Positions 38,901 through 48,009 of a stretch of DNA of 64,000 nt are shown here, one piece after another; the first letter of the stretch is position 1, and each line of letters starts with the position of its first letter. Under the pieces are notes generated by a model, which saw nothing but the letters and a program-made list of their open reading frames with translations, had not been told where the DNA came from and ran no database searches. The translations under genes were made by a program, and so were the position numbers. Location of the stretch: the NCBI RefSeq assembly GCF_032854445.1, contig NC_088295.1, positions 83,496,644 to 83,560,643 of the forward strand, in the 5' to 3' direction. Source of the stretch: Liolophura sinensis (taxonomy: Eukaryota > Mollusca > Polyplacophora > Chitonida > Chitonidae).

Positions 38901-40160
38901 AACCATGGTGACACATGTTAAATACATATGTTGCCATACATAGTTACGGTCAATTTAGCCTACAATCGCTTTGTGCAAGAGGCCCCAAACCTTGATTTTA
39001 CGATTAAAGTGGTCGATCAAAAAAAGAAATACTTATACAATAAAAACCAGTAATTTACAATGAATATTTCCTTGAATTAACTTGACCAGTGTGTTAATGA
39101 CTTACACGCCATCCTTGCGCCGCACTGTTGTGAGGAAGACTTGTTTGGTAGGGGTTGGAGTTCTTTGTGACAAACCTGAATCTAACCTGCCAACTCGGCT
39201 GCCTATCGATTGCCTGTTGTAAAATCAAAACAAGGACACGCAAGCTGAGTGCAGCTGTCTTTTTTTCTTCATTTTCTCTTACATCATAGAATTCTGTACT
39301 CACTAAAATGGAGCTCTGATACCTGCAGTTATCTCTTCTCAAAGGGATACAGAATCAATGGTTGACAGTGGGGATAGCATTTTCCGGGTTCCTTACATAC
39401 CTACTTTATCCCTACATTAAACCTGTCAATGAAATTACTTATGAACAACAAATTTATCTACCCTAATTCTTCAACCTTTTCTCATATGAAAGTGCAACTT
39501 TCAGAGCAAAATGTACACTTATAATTTAATTTTGGAGACAAAACTACGTTGGTCGGATTGGCCATTTTCTGAATATGCTTGGATAAACATCGTGAAAACA
39601 TTGAAGAAATACAGTATGTATTTATCTACATTATACCAGAGTAAACATGAAGCATTCTAATCAAACTGGTGCGTGTGCTACTTATTCATAATCAATAGGT
39701 GGTACAAGAATGTTGAATAAGTTGATAGACATATTTCATTCTTTACAGCCTTGACTGTTACACTTGTACCTCGATGATGGTCTGTAAACCATCTCCTGAC
39801 TACTCTGTGAGCGCTCTACCACACCTAAAAAACAGAAACATATACAATATTCAAATGGCAGTTAATTTATCTCTCCTCAGACAAAACAATTCCTAAAACA
39901 AATCTTACTGTGGTATATCTTTAAAAAAAACAAATATCTGAGAAAAATAATGATAAAGCAATAAAAATTAGATAAAGAAAGGCATAAAAGAGCTCCTAAA
40001 CACAAGATATGTAGTCACACAAGAATATCTGGAAACTGACACAGATTACTAGCAATCAATAAGTCATTCAGTAGATACCTGTTGACAAAAGACTGCCAGT
40101 GTTGTCATCTGCTTCTAACGTCATCAACGTGTTTGGTGTCCTCACTTGTCCACTAGCCAT
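29997..40160 (-). CDS. ERICH2: ERICH2-like acidic protein, 11 coding exons, 308 residues
   Basis: Coding exons (minus, 5' to 3'): 40160-40079, 39824-39770, 39213-39106, 38580-38533, 37775-37621, 36573-36510, 34746-34599, 34169-34112, 33600-33529, 30938-30863, 30057-29997. All have GT-AG borders, all phases agree, and the total is 927 nt including TGA. The start ATG opens MASGQVRTPNTLM. Residues 1-170 are polar and look disordered. Residues 171-220 hold an Asp/Glu run (DSDDDDDEDGDE). Residues about 217-262 are the conserved part (LLMEFLGCLMEKDYKNAEKL, then CKMILLYEPEHPEALKF), predicted helical and TPR-like; from memory this resembles the C-terminal part of vertebrate ERICH2. A second acidic tail (264-308) ends SEEDEEDQSN. 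ERICH2 has no established biochemical role that I can name. The exon chain is well supported; the family name is moderately so. The 5' UTR exon was not located. Confidence 0.72.
30098..30345 (-). mobile_element. Very diverged SINE in the last ERICH2-like intron
   Basis: The reverse complement contains a B-box-like ggcggttcaaac next to ggctcttggtgagtggtact at its start. The plus text gactgttgttttattgtcat, then atggcagtcagttttctggg parallels the 3' half of family A/C elements. Confidence 0.35.
30515..30620 (-). mobile_element. Diverged SINE family A fragment
   Basis: The phrases atatttcacttgtatagcaa and gaaggaaactgggcagaacc match the centre of family A with many substitutions. It lies in the last intron of the ERICH2-like gene. 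Confidence 0.4.
30700..30830 (-). mobile_element. SINE family A, 3' half, minus orientation
   Basis: An atttatttatttgattggtg tail is followed by catttatatgatga-type centre text and caggcagggccacaaccatc, gcagggtgtcttgcc. It lies immediately downstream of the 30938-30863 exon in the same intron. Confidence 0.7.
30940..32680. other. ERICH2-like intron 9, left part
   Basis: No further exon is needed by phase here. The overlapping ORFs at 31035-31274 and 31816-32438 lie on both strands without domains, and I treat them as chance. Confidence 0.4.
32701..33038 (+). mobile_element. SINE family B with clear target-site duplication
   Basis: The body runs from agctgctaaagcgtccgctt through gcggtggaaatccgccctgc and ccttcgtcgtcatatgacag to a (cact)n tail. 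It is flanked by cacattgtctagatcac (32684-32700) and cacattgtctagaccac (33039-33055), a 17-bp duplication with one mismatch, the hallmark of target-primed retrotransposition. It sits antisense inside an ERICH2-like intron. Confidence 0.92.
35163..35415. repeat. 58-bp tandem repeat, just over four copies
   Basis: Units begin actttgttacaggtgggaaa and continue ggtggaatgagaaagcagac, then agtgtgcatctttggagc. They start at 35165, 35223, 35281, 35339 and 35397 (partial). The repeat lies in the intron between the 36573-36510 and 34746-34599 exons of the ERICH2-like gene. Confidence 0.92.
36730..36926 (-). mobile_element. SINE family A, well preserved, minus orientation
   Basis: A run of 21 T (36730-36750) is followed by gattggtgctttacgccgta, acgacggcggccagcattat, ccacgaccatccgcaggttg and cacgtacggccggagaggaa, to a truncated head at cttgaactca. 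It is among the least diverged copies in the window, suggesting recent insertion. It lies in the ERICH2-like intron upstream of 36510-36573. Confidence 0.88.
37074..37140 (-). mobile_element. SINE family A fragment
   Basis: A poly(T) start is followed by tctttcacttatataacggc and agccagtactatggtgggag, then a break into unrelated DNA. Confidence 0.6.
37203..37345 (-). mobile_element. SINE family A, 3' half, diverged
   Basis: The sequence tttattcatttatttcattg, gtgttttatgctgtatgcaa, ttcacttatacagctgtggc and acccacaaagacctgcaggt follows the family order. It lies in the same intron as the 37074 fragment. Confidence 0.7.
38048..38135 (+). mobile_element. SINE family A centre fragment
   Basis: The text gggccgttcatgggaaggtc, tgccagcaaattggcagatg and gtcgtgggtttcctccaacc is the family centre in plus orientation, without head or tail. 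Confidence 0.65.
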
Positions 40161-40438
40161 CTTCACAATTGTATGAAATATGAGGATCGCTAGTAAAACC
40201 ACTAAATGTGAAGTGTCAACTTGACACGGCAATAGTGTCCCCCTATATCATTGAGATAATTAGCCTGTAGAACAAAAAAAAAAGTCCTAAAAAAGCATGT
40301 ACATCAGATTCGTCAGCATCCTAAGAAAATCAGCTTAAAAGAGAAAGAAAACAAAAACTGTATTTCATGAGCATGGAATAGGTTTGGCAAATTGTTTACA
40401 ATTTCATACTTACATATAATGACACACTGATTTCTGTG

Positions 40439-40645
40439 CGAAGTTGGTAGACTCCAGGATCACACCCAGGTTGGGTAATACCAAACACTTTAAAAATGGT
40501 ACTTGCTGCTGCCTTGCGGGAGCAATTTACAGCATGGACTTGCCCTGCCACAAGAAGACACAATATATGTACAAACACCTAATGACTCCTTGCAGACATA
40601 TGACTGAAAAACTGTTAAGTACAACCTTAAACCTCAAGCATATAT
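40439..40645 (+). mobile_element. SINE family B, diverged and internally deleted
   Basis: A partial head (gaagttggtagactccagga, tcacacccaggttgggtaat) is joined to the 3' module actccttgcagacatatgac, tgaaaaactgttaagtacaa and ccttaaacctcaagca. The tail is lost. It lies 280 bp upstream of the ERICH2-like ATG, in the 5' UTR intron or promoter side. Confidence 0.65.
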
Positions 40646-41317
40646 GCACACCCTATTTCTCCTAATTTTGGGACACCTGGTCTGCTCCTTTTAGCCAATA
40701 TATATGTATCTGTAGCAGAAATATTGAGTTTCTCACATGGTTACACCATCTAAATGAACAACATACTCATATCTTTACTTTTCCAAAAGGCTGGCACAGA
40801 AGTGTAATATTCTACTTTCAACACCCCTGATATCTGTGACAAAATTTAGAAGAATTAGGGTACATACTGATTCTGTGGTCAAACAATTCAATCAAATAAG
40901 CAAAGTGTGCAAGACTAAAGAACATATTTCCAAAATGAAGATAAAATGATCACAACATTTTTGGTGGGTTTTGGAGACAGTGTCACACATGTGTATAGGC
41001 ATCAGCAGCTCACTGAAAATTGCAAAAGATTGACGATTTAGTAGTTGTTCTCATTGAAAAGAGCTTGAAGTTTTGTGATTAAGTCTATGGGAAGTATCTG
41101 ATTGTCATTAGAGCAATGAAAGCACCAGCTGGTAATCTCTGCCTGAGTTGAGTGTCAAGTTCCCATTACATACACTGCAGAGGGTCAGATCAATCCCGAA
41201 CCTACTTTTCACATAGGTCAATTAAATTACTAAAACATCAATAACAGGCTAACAGATGGTCGAATATATAATCACAATCAACATTAAATTTTCTTAAACT
41301 GACAACTGACATCAGCC

Positions 41318-41745
41318 ACAGATTTAGATATAGTCTGAGATTGGCATTCGGCTTGGCAAAATTTGGTTTGGACAAGGATGGCCCCAAACTAACGTCAGAG
41401 CGCTCTTCATTTAAAACCCTGATGCAGTTATTTGCCCTTGTCAAATATGTTGAGGCTGTCAGAACAGGTGTTCACTCATGTCACCTAGAAAATAACATAT
41501 CGATGCTGTGTTTATGATAAATCAACAGACAAAGAGATAAGGAACATACCAGTAAGCGTCTGCAAACTTAAAGCAGTGGAAATGTATTTGATAAATAAGT
41601 TTTGTCTCAAACGCCGTGACATATTACCAAAGCAACTGCATCAGGTTTTTAAATGGAGGGCGCTCTGACGTTGGTTTTGGGCCATCCATGGCCAAACAAA
41701 ATTTTGCCAAACTTGACGTCTAGATATGTCTTTATTTAGTTGTGG
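41318..41745. mobile_element. MITE-like element with ~110-bp inverted arms, copy 1
   Basis: The left arm (about 41318-41440) reads ggcttggcaaaatttggttt, ggccccaaactaacgtcaga and gcgctcttcatttaaaaccc. The right arm (about 41625-41745) is its diverged reverse complement: ggtttttaaatggagggcgc, tctgacgttggttttgggcc and aaacaaaattttgccaaact. About 180 bp lie between the arms. No ORF of transposase type is present, so it would be non-autonomous. A homologous element lies at 43755-44150. Confidence 0.7.
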
Positions 41746-41979
41746 AATGAACCTGCCTGAACTAATGTGTCGGATCCATGGCTATGGAAAATATACCACA
41801 TCTGCGAAGATCCCTAGATGTCAACTGAGTGGTTCCCATAAACAACTAACTTGCTGAAGTCTCGACCAACTAAAAACGATCCTTGACAACCGCACAAATT
41901 CACAAAATAAATACATTTTCGGACAGTACACAAAAGGAAACTTTTGTCGTACCGGTACATGTTACGGTAAGTTAAAAGT

Positions 41980-42420
41980 TAAACAGTCGCCTTTGATGAT
42001 ATGACAGTTCTCCACCGGTTTCCCAATAAAGTTCAGGGTCGTCCCAAAGACCGAAATGACGGACCGCACAAGTGTAAAGACCGGACGCCCGACGCAACTG
42101 TATCTCGGTTTTTACGCCACTCCAGTCCGTTATTCCGGAATTTGGGCCGGACCCTAAGTCCGCCTGTCTAATTCTTAACGACGTTTTTGGCTGAAACTAA
42201 ACAGTAAAATATCTTGAAATACACATACCACATACATATAAAATAACTAAACTAAATGAGCATCACGCACCAGGGATATCAGTTAACGTTGGCTTCCCTG
42301 TTAGCTACGAACTTATCAAAACAAACTCTCCATTTCACCTCATCAGTTTTCGTTTTCCTCCATGTTGTTTTGGCGTCCTTGGATTTGGTATCAGTGTTTA
42401 TTCCTAGCCGTGTTTCGTAA
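41980..42420. promoter_or_regulatory. CpG-richer stretch, candidate bidirectional promoter between ERICH2-like and COX14-like genes
   Basis: CpG dinucleotides are frequent here (gaccggacgcccgacgcaac, ggaccgcacaagtg, attccggaatttgggccgga, aagtccgcctg) against a CpG-poor background. The minus-strand gene begins to the left (ATG at 40160) and the plus-strand COX14-like gene to the right (coding from 43548). Both appear to have 5' UTR introns, since the first coding exon of COX14 is preceded by a splice acceptor. Transcription starts were not pinned down. Confidence 0.5.
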
Positions 42421-43261
42421 AATAATATGACAAGAAAACTACATACCGTTTATTAGGTATATTTGTATATATACGTATAAATGGGTTTGCTTACTGAGCT
42501 TTTCAAATATATATCTAAGATAAGTTTCATTTGGATCTGTTTGTACCATCACGCGGCTACGTGATATGATTATGTCCCTTGAACAACGTGCATCTGTCCA
42601 TGTGCAGACATTACTGTCAACAGCAGCTGATTGATATAAGGCTGAGGGCAGAGGAAATCGAAAGTGTAATCACTCCCACTGTTTAACAATACAGAGCATG
42701 TGCCAGTAGACTTTGCAAATAACCAGCTCATTGATATTGATAACGACGGGGGCCTGTGATGAGAATTCATTCTGTTTCTATTTTTTGGTTCAAATCCAGA
42801 CAGTTGATTTTGTAAATAACCACTGTGTGTAGAATGGCTCTTTCTTAATGAGCATGTGATCAACATCTCCTGATCTTATTTTGTTCAGCATCATAATTCT
42901 TGGTTTCCACTTGTCATGAGACGGCCACATGATATTCCCCCAAACATTATGTGTGACCTGTTTTTTGTGTCAGATTATGGACATAACGTCTGAATTACTT
43001 GAGTTACTTAGAATTCAGTACGAAATTGTGGCCTAACATTTACTATTATTATCATTCTCATAATGATTTTTTCAGGTGTACACATGCTGTGCATGATTTT
43101 GGCCGAAGTTGTTGTGACAGTCTAATCAGTGCCTGTAACTGTCTTTTTCTCTGAAATGGAACCTTGTCCATCAGAGTCTATTTTAAAAGATAATATGGTG
43201 CAAAGATCTGCCTGTTTCTCCAAAGGGTTCACTTTCACATTTCCAGGACATATATGACATC

Positions 43262-43376
43262 TCCTGTAAAATATCCAGAGGCCCGGCCCCCTCCCAGCAT
43301 GATGCTGACTGCTGTCGCATAAGTGTGTCGAGATATTCTTGAGTATGGCGTAAAACACCAATAAAATAAATAAATA
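43262..43376 (+). mobile_element. SINE family A, 3' part with (aaat)n tail
   Basis: The sequence cccctcccagcatgatgctg, ttcttgagtatggcgtaaaa and caccaataaaataaataaat is the 3' end of the family in plus orientation, about 170 bp before the first COX14-like coding exon. Confidence 0.75.
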
Positions 43377-43547
43377 AACATCTTCTGAGAGAAAAATGAT
43401 ATCATTGCAGAAATCATTTTCTTGTAAAATATAAGTTTTTTTTTCTGGTAGTGGTAATTTATGAAAAATTATATCTGTAAATATGTACTTTAATGTTTAT
43501 AATAGGTTTCTCATGCTGTGTGTAAATTTGTTGTGCAGACTGTGAAG

Positions 43548-46137
43548 ATGAGGAAGACCGGCATGTCCAAGGCTCGCTTCTATGACCGCCTCCACAAAGT
43601 GACTGTCTCTGGACTGATGGGGTTAACCCTGGTTGGCTGCTCTCTGTTGGTCTATAGGTTTTACAGATATTTTACAGGTACAAATACATGTAAATGTTGT
43701 TGACTTGCTGAAATTCAGCCACAAGATTATTTAGAGCTGAATTCAGCAGTTTCAGATTGCACTGACATTGGACATGCCAGAGCGTGCTGCATTTTGAAAC
43801 CTGATGCAGTCATTTCCCCTTGTCAAATACATATACATATATGTTAGAGGATTGCAGTATAACTGGTCACCTTGAGCATATATACATGCATCCTTTGAAA
43901 TAACTGATCCACTTTGTACTTGTGGTACGGTAAATAGACAGACAAAAAAGTAAAGAACATATAAACCTGCATGCAAAGCCATTGCTGTGGAGACATGTGA
44001 AATGTAATTTTCGTCTTGAATGCCTTCAGCTTTCCTCTCACCACTATGCTGACTGATGTCGTATAAATGAATAAGATTTTTAAATGGAGCTTGCTTTCCA
44101 TCTATGGATAAGCAAAATTTTACCAAACGTAATGAAAGAGCAATCTCAGACTATGAATATAACAACTCTTTCCCACCTCCAAGCCCACATTACTCAGGCC
44201 ACATTACTCAGGCCACATTACTCAGCCCACACATACTCAGGCCACATTACTCAGGCTACATTACTCAGCCCACATTACTCAGGCTACATTACTCAGCCCA
44301 CATTACTAAGGCCACATTACTCAGCCCACATGGGGGGCCTCTGTGGCTCAGTGGGTTAGCGCTCTAGCACAGCGTAATGACCCAGGAGCCTCTCACCAAT
44401 GTGGTCGCTGTGAGTTCAAGTCCAGCTAATGCTGGCTTGCTCTCCGGCCGTACGTGGGAAGGTCTGTCAGCAACCTGCGGATGGTCGTGGGTTTCCCCTG
44501 GGCTGTGCCCGGTTTCCTCCCACCATAATGCTGGCCGCCCGTATAAGTGAAATATTCTTGAGTACGGCGTAAAACACCAATCAAATAAATAAATAAATAC
44601 TCAGGCCACATTACTAGGTCCACATGGCCTTGTTGTATGCTAATTGTATCGTGTGGTTTACATGTGCATGCCCATGAAAAGGGAGATAACAGTTTGTATA
44701 GTCAATGGACCGTCCACCAAATCTTCATAACAATAACATTTAGGATGTGATAATTGTGCTCTTTTCATGAAATCAAGGACAATGAAGCCTGACTTGTTAT
44801 GATTCATAGTTGGTGAGGTTGCTCTCTCTATTGAGGTTGTTTGAGGAATTTCAGTTTAACTCTGGCTACATTATGACTTACCTCTGGAAGTCAGAGGAAT
44901 AGCAGGAGTCAAATCACAGCACTTAATTACATACTAATTGTTTAAGGAACGGTTTTTATAGTTCCTATTTGATACCTTTTTGTTTCACTTTGATGTGGTC
45001 AACAGCATTTGTGGGGCTTTTATTAAATCGGTGGTTTACTGCGAGTATTCTGATTTCCTCCACCCATAGAACCGATCACTATCATATAAGTGAAAAAAGT
45101 GAATCCTGAGTATGATATTATAGAGGTAGTGCATGTTGTGAGGTGGGACATCAGGAATTGTCAGCTCAAGAGAGGTGATAGTCAATAAGGGCGAAGCCTG
45201 AGCTGAATATAACATGTCGAAAACTGACAATTCCTGATGTCCCTTTTCGAGTTGTACATTAAATCACAGAATTGGTACGTCGATAAGGGAGCTATAACCA
45301 CCGTTTGGCTGTATACTTCACGAGCAAGCAGACACCACAGAGCTCTTGAAGGGAGATAACTGCTGTGGAAGAAACACACATGATCGTTGGATATTAGCAC
45401 GAGATCGTTGGATATTGCCTCGTGAATGTGGGATAGTACTTTGTTAGCCTGACGTTGCATTCCTTGGTGCGCGTGATCGTTGTACATAATGTTTTGCGGA
45501 ATATCATGTGGCCATCTCTCGACAAGTGGAAACCAAGAATTACAGTATGATATATAATATACAATAATCCATCATCAAGCAAGCTTTTCCAGTACTAATC
45601 ACACAATGACTCCATGGGTAATTGACAAATTAGTGAGGTATTGCAGATCCACTGTGAGGCTCATGCCTAGCTATTTTACTTTGGTTATCCCTCTACTAGT
45701 TTGTATGCTGATCAGAAAACTGACAGTTAGCATTGGGCAGATTGAATATTGAAGCAATTATGTGTGCATGCTTTTGTATTATCGGATATAGAAGTCAGGT
45801 AAGAGTTGATTACAGCATATGGAAGTGCTTGACACAGAGAACAAGATGTCATACTGATTTTAGATTTTGTTTTTTCATTGAACTGCTTTTCTGTTTCTGT
45901 TAAATTTCTGGACGTACTTGTCGATGATTTTAAGATTTTGGAAAAGTAAAAGGTGTTGGTGATTACATAGATTGGTGTTGATGATTTCATGGTTTCAATG
46001 TTTGTTTTGCAGTGGTGAGACCACGTCAGTTAGAGCAGAAACGGCTGTTGGCAGAGGAAGGGATGACACAAGAGCAGTTAGAGAGAGAAGCCGAGTTACT
46101 GAGGAGACAGAGAGAGGCAGAAACTCTTAAATCTTAG
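43548..46137 (+). CDS. COX14: COX14-like mitochondrial inner-membrane assembly factor, 84 residues
   Basis: Two coding exons: 43548-43677 (after an acceptor at 43538, so the 5' UTR is spliced) and 46013-46137, joined ACA G|TG at phase 1 and ending in TAG. The protein starts MRKTGMSKARFYDR; the second Met at residue 6 could also initiate. A single hydrophobic segment (about residues 18-36, VTVSGLMGLTLVGCSLLVY) is followed by RFYRYF and then a charged, Glu/Arg/Gln-rich helix to residue 84. The order K-x3-S-x-M-x-L-T-x2-G followed by Y-R-x-Y-x-YF fits, from memory, human COX14, a roughly 57-residue complex IV assembly protein acting on COX1 synthesis and early assembly. The C-terminal helix is longer than in human. 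The basic N terminus without a cleavable presequence fits that family. Poly(A) signals: AATAAA at 46771 and 46884. Confidence 0.62.
43755..44150. mobile_element. MITE-like element, copy 2, with a nested SINE fragment
   Basis: It aligns along its length to copy 1: left arm cagagcgtgctgcattttga, aacctgatgcagtcatttcc; middle gacagacaaaaaagtaaaga; right arm tttttaaatggagcttgctt and aagcaaaattttaccaaacg, to ctcagactatgaa. A family A SINE fragment (about 44025-44072, ctttcctctcaccactatgc, tgactgatgtcgtataaatg) interrupts it. It lies inside the COX14-like intron. Confidence 0.6.
44186..44333. repeat. 14-bp minisatellite interrupted by a full-length SINE
   Basis: About ten copies of cacattactcaggc (variants cagccc and aggcta) run up to 44333. 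After the SINE the array resumes briefly at 44600-44630 (actcaggccacattactagg). Small ORFs here are artefacts of the repeat. Confidence 0.9.
44334..44599 (+). mobile_element. SINE family A, complete reference copy
   Basis: It is complete from ggggcctctgtggctcagtg (A-box region gtggctcagtgggttagcgc), through the B-box gtgagttcaagtccagc, the conserved centre caacctgcggatggtcgtgg, gtttcccctgggctgtgccc and ggtttcctcccaccataatg, to ttcttgagtacggcgtaaaa, caccaatcaaat and an (aaat)n tail. Length is about 265 bp. It is the best copy for defining the family in this window and lies within the 14-bp minisatellite in the COX14-like intron. Confidence 0.93.
44630..46012. other. Rest of the COX14-like intron
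   Basis: No extra exon is needed. A short family A-like phrase (tttcctccacccatagaacc, then tcatataagtgaaa) at 45050-45095 is probably a SINE remnant. The two copies of gacatcaggaattgtcagct / cgaaaactgacaattcctga near 45147 and 45218 form a short inverted repeat. Confidence 0.45.
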
Positions 46138-46139
46138 GA

Positions 46140-46900
46140 CTTTTCTTAGTTTATACACACAGAATCGAGGAAGGAATGTATATGATCATTGCATGTGTGA
46201 AACACATGTAGCAGACCTGTCACATAATGGAGTGAGATAATGGAAGTATTGGCTGTCATCAAAAGCCCTCTAGATGTGTATATTCTGTGTGCAGTGTCCA
46301 AATTCTTACATGTGATGTAGGATTTAATGGGATGTGTGTTGATATGCCATCACAATCCATCTGTCTTGACACTAGTACGATATTCCAGTCAATCAACTTT
46401 GCACCCAGTGCATCAGATATGCCAATGTCATGGAGGTTGATACATGAATAGCATGAAGTTTATTTTTGATTTAGAAAGGATACGTGAAATGCTTAGTTCT
46501 TATTCTTTACTATGGAGTATAGGATGTGGTCTAACATCGAAAAGGACAAAAAACTCTTCTCTATGAGGTGTGAAATGGCTTTAATCCACAGTTTTCCTAA
46601 AGCCCCAGCGGTCAGTCTGGAAATTAAGTAGCCTGCTGTGGTGACGACTCAATGTTGATAGCTGTCAATACAACTTTGTTGGTGATAAGCAGGTACAGCA
46701 TTTTCAGTATGTTCATTGATGACATCATTTCTGAATATTGCCAACCATTGATGGAAAATATGCATAAGATAATAAATGTGAAATATGGCTGAAAAATTTT
46801 TTTTTAATTTTTTGTGGCATATGTTTCATCATTTTCCTTAAAACCACACTCTTCATTTTAGAGAGCGTTTTCATGTATCCTGTAATAAAGATATTTAACG
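46140..46900 (+). other. Probable 3' UTR of the COX14-like gene
   Basis: Non-coding sequence following the TAG at 46137. It contains two AATAAA signals (46771-46776 and 46884-46889). Confidence 0.5.
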
Positions 46901-47206
46901 TGAAACTTCTAAAAGCGCATTTTATATATAAAAGGTATATATTCGCAGAAGGCTGTATTTCCCTGTTAATTTGATCCTTTACACATTTGTAGAAGTAAAA
47001 CTATACATGTATACCCTAAATGACCAAAAATTTCACCCATAAGAGTGCAGTTTTAAGAGGCAAATTAATGTCACAAAATATTATATTTGGCGCTGAAATT
47101 TACAATTTTCCAGTAGAGTTTTCCGGTCATCTCATCTTCCAAAACCTCAAAACACCTTTCTAAAATCAATAGAACTCTTAGACTCAGGGAAAAATGTCCA
47201 AGTTTG

Positions 47207-47779
47207 TCATGAATGAAATTTGTTATTGGACAAATCAACAAATATTCTAATTTTTGTCTGTATATTGTGAACATGCAGGCACTCTGTGTTAGTGCCTGTG
47301 CCAAGTACAATGACATTGGGGGCTTGTATAGTGACGGTTTTGGTTTCGAGTTGATGTGTACACCAGACATAATACGGGTGGAGAGGATATCGATATCCGG
47401 CATGTCTGGTCAACTGTTTCAGATAAACATATAATGGTGTATATCTTTTTATCAATTGTCTTGCAATGCTTTTAATCTCCTGATGTATTATTCTGTAATA
47501 TGCAGTCAAGACAGGATTCATCCTAGAAACAGCAACACTTTCTTTTGAATGGTGTTGGAGCATAAGGAACACAGTGGAGTAATGCATGGCCTGCAGAGAA
47601 ATCTGAGCAAGCCGAGATGCTGCAGAAATACTAGGATTGGTTATAACGAATGGCTGATTTCCACTGGACACCACAGTGAACATTATCAGTGCCATTTCAC
47701 TACAACAATACTTTATGATGTTGTTCAATTTCCATCTAAAACGAGAAAGAAATTCATCAAGTTGACTCGTTTTTGTCAC
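47207..47779 (-). other. Unrecognised 190-codon ORF
   Basis: An uninterrupted minus-strand frame with an ATG at 47779 and a stop at 47207 is long for DNA of this composition. The predicted protein is basic, His/Tyr-rich in the middle (HHSKESVAVSRMNPVL and HAGYRYPLHPYYVW), with no signal peptide, clear membrane segment or known motif. Shorter plus-strand ORFs overlap it. It could be a lineage-specific gene, a relic of a mobile element, part of a 3' UTR, or chance. Confidence 0.2.
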
Positions 47780-47953
47780 TGTCTACACACCTTTTCAACC
47801 CAGTCCAGGTAAAGGGCACTGTAGTACATGTACATTAAAGGGTGATTATGCACAAACCAATTGTTACACCAGGGACTATTATATACAGTAGTCCCTAGTT
47901 ACACTAATTCTACATGTGTATCATTTATGTCAGTCTGCACGCTTACATTTCAG

Positions 47954-48009
47954 ATTTAACCCAACCTGTTGAGAGTAACACAGATGACAGCAGAAATGCT
48001 CTTGTCGAG
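47954..48009 (+). CDS. Candidate alternative last exon of the COX14-like gene
   Basis: A good acceptor (cttacatttcag) precedes 56 nt ending at gag|gtatga. Joined to the 43677 donor (ACA G|) it reads in frame as D-LTQPVESNTDDSRNALVE and would stop two codons later if unspliced (GTA TGA). Phase and composition suit a coding exon, but no transcript evidence is available and it could also be the first visible exon of another plus-strand gene. Confidence 0.25.
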
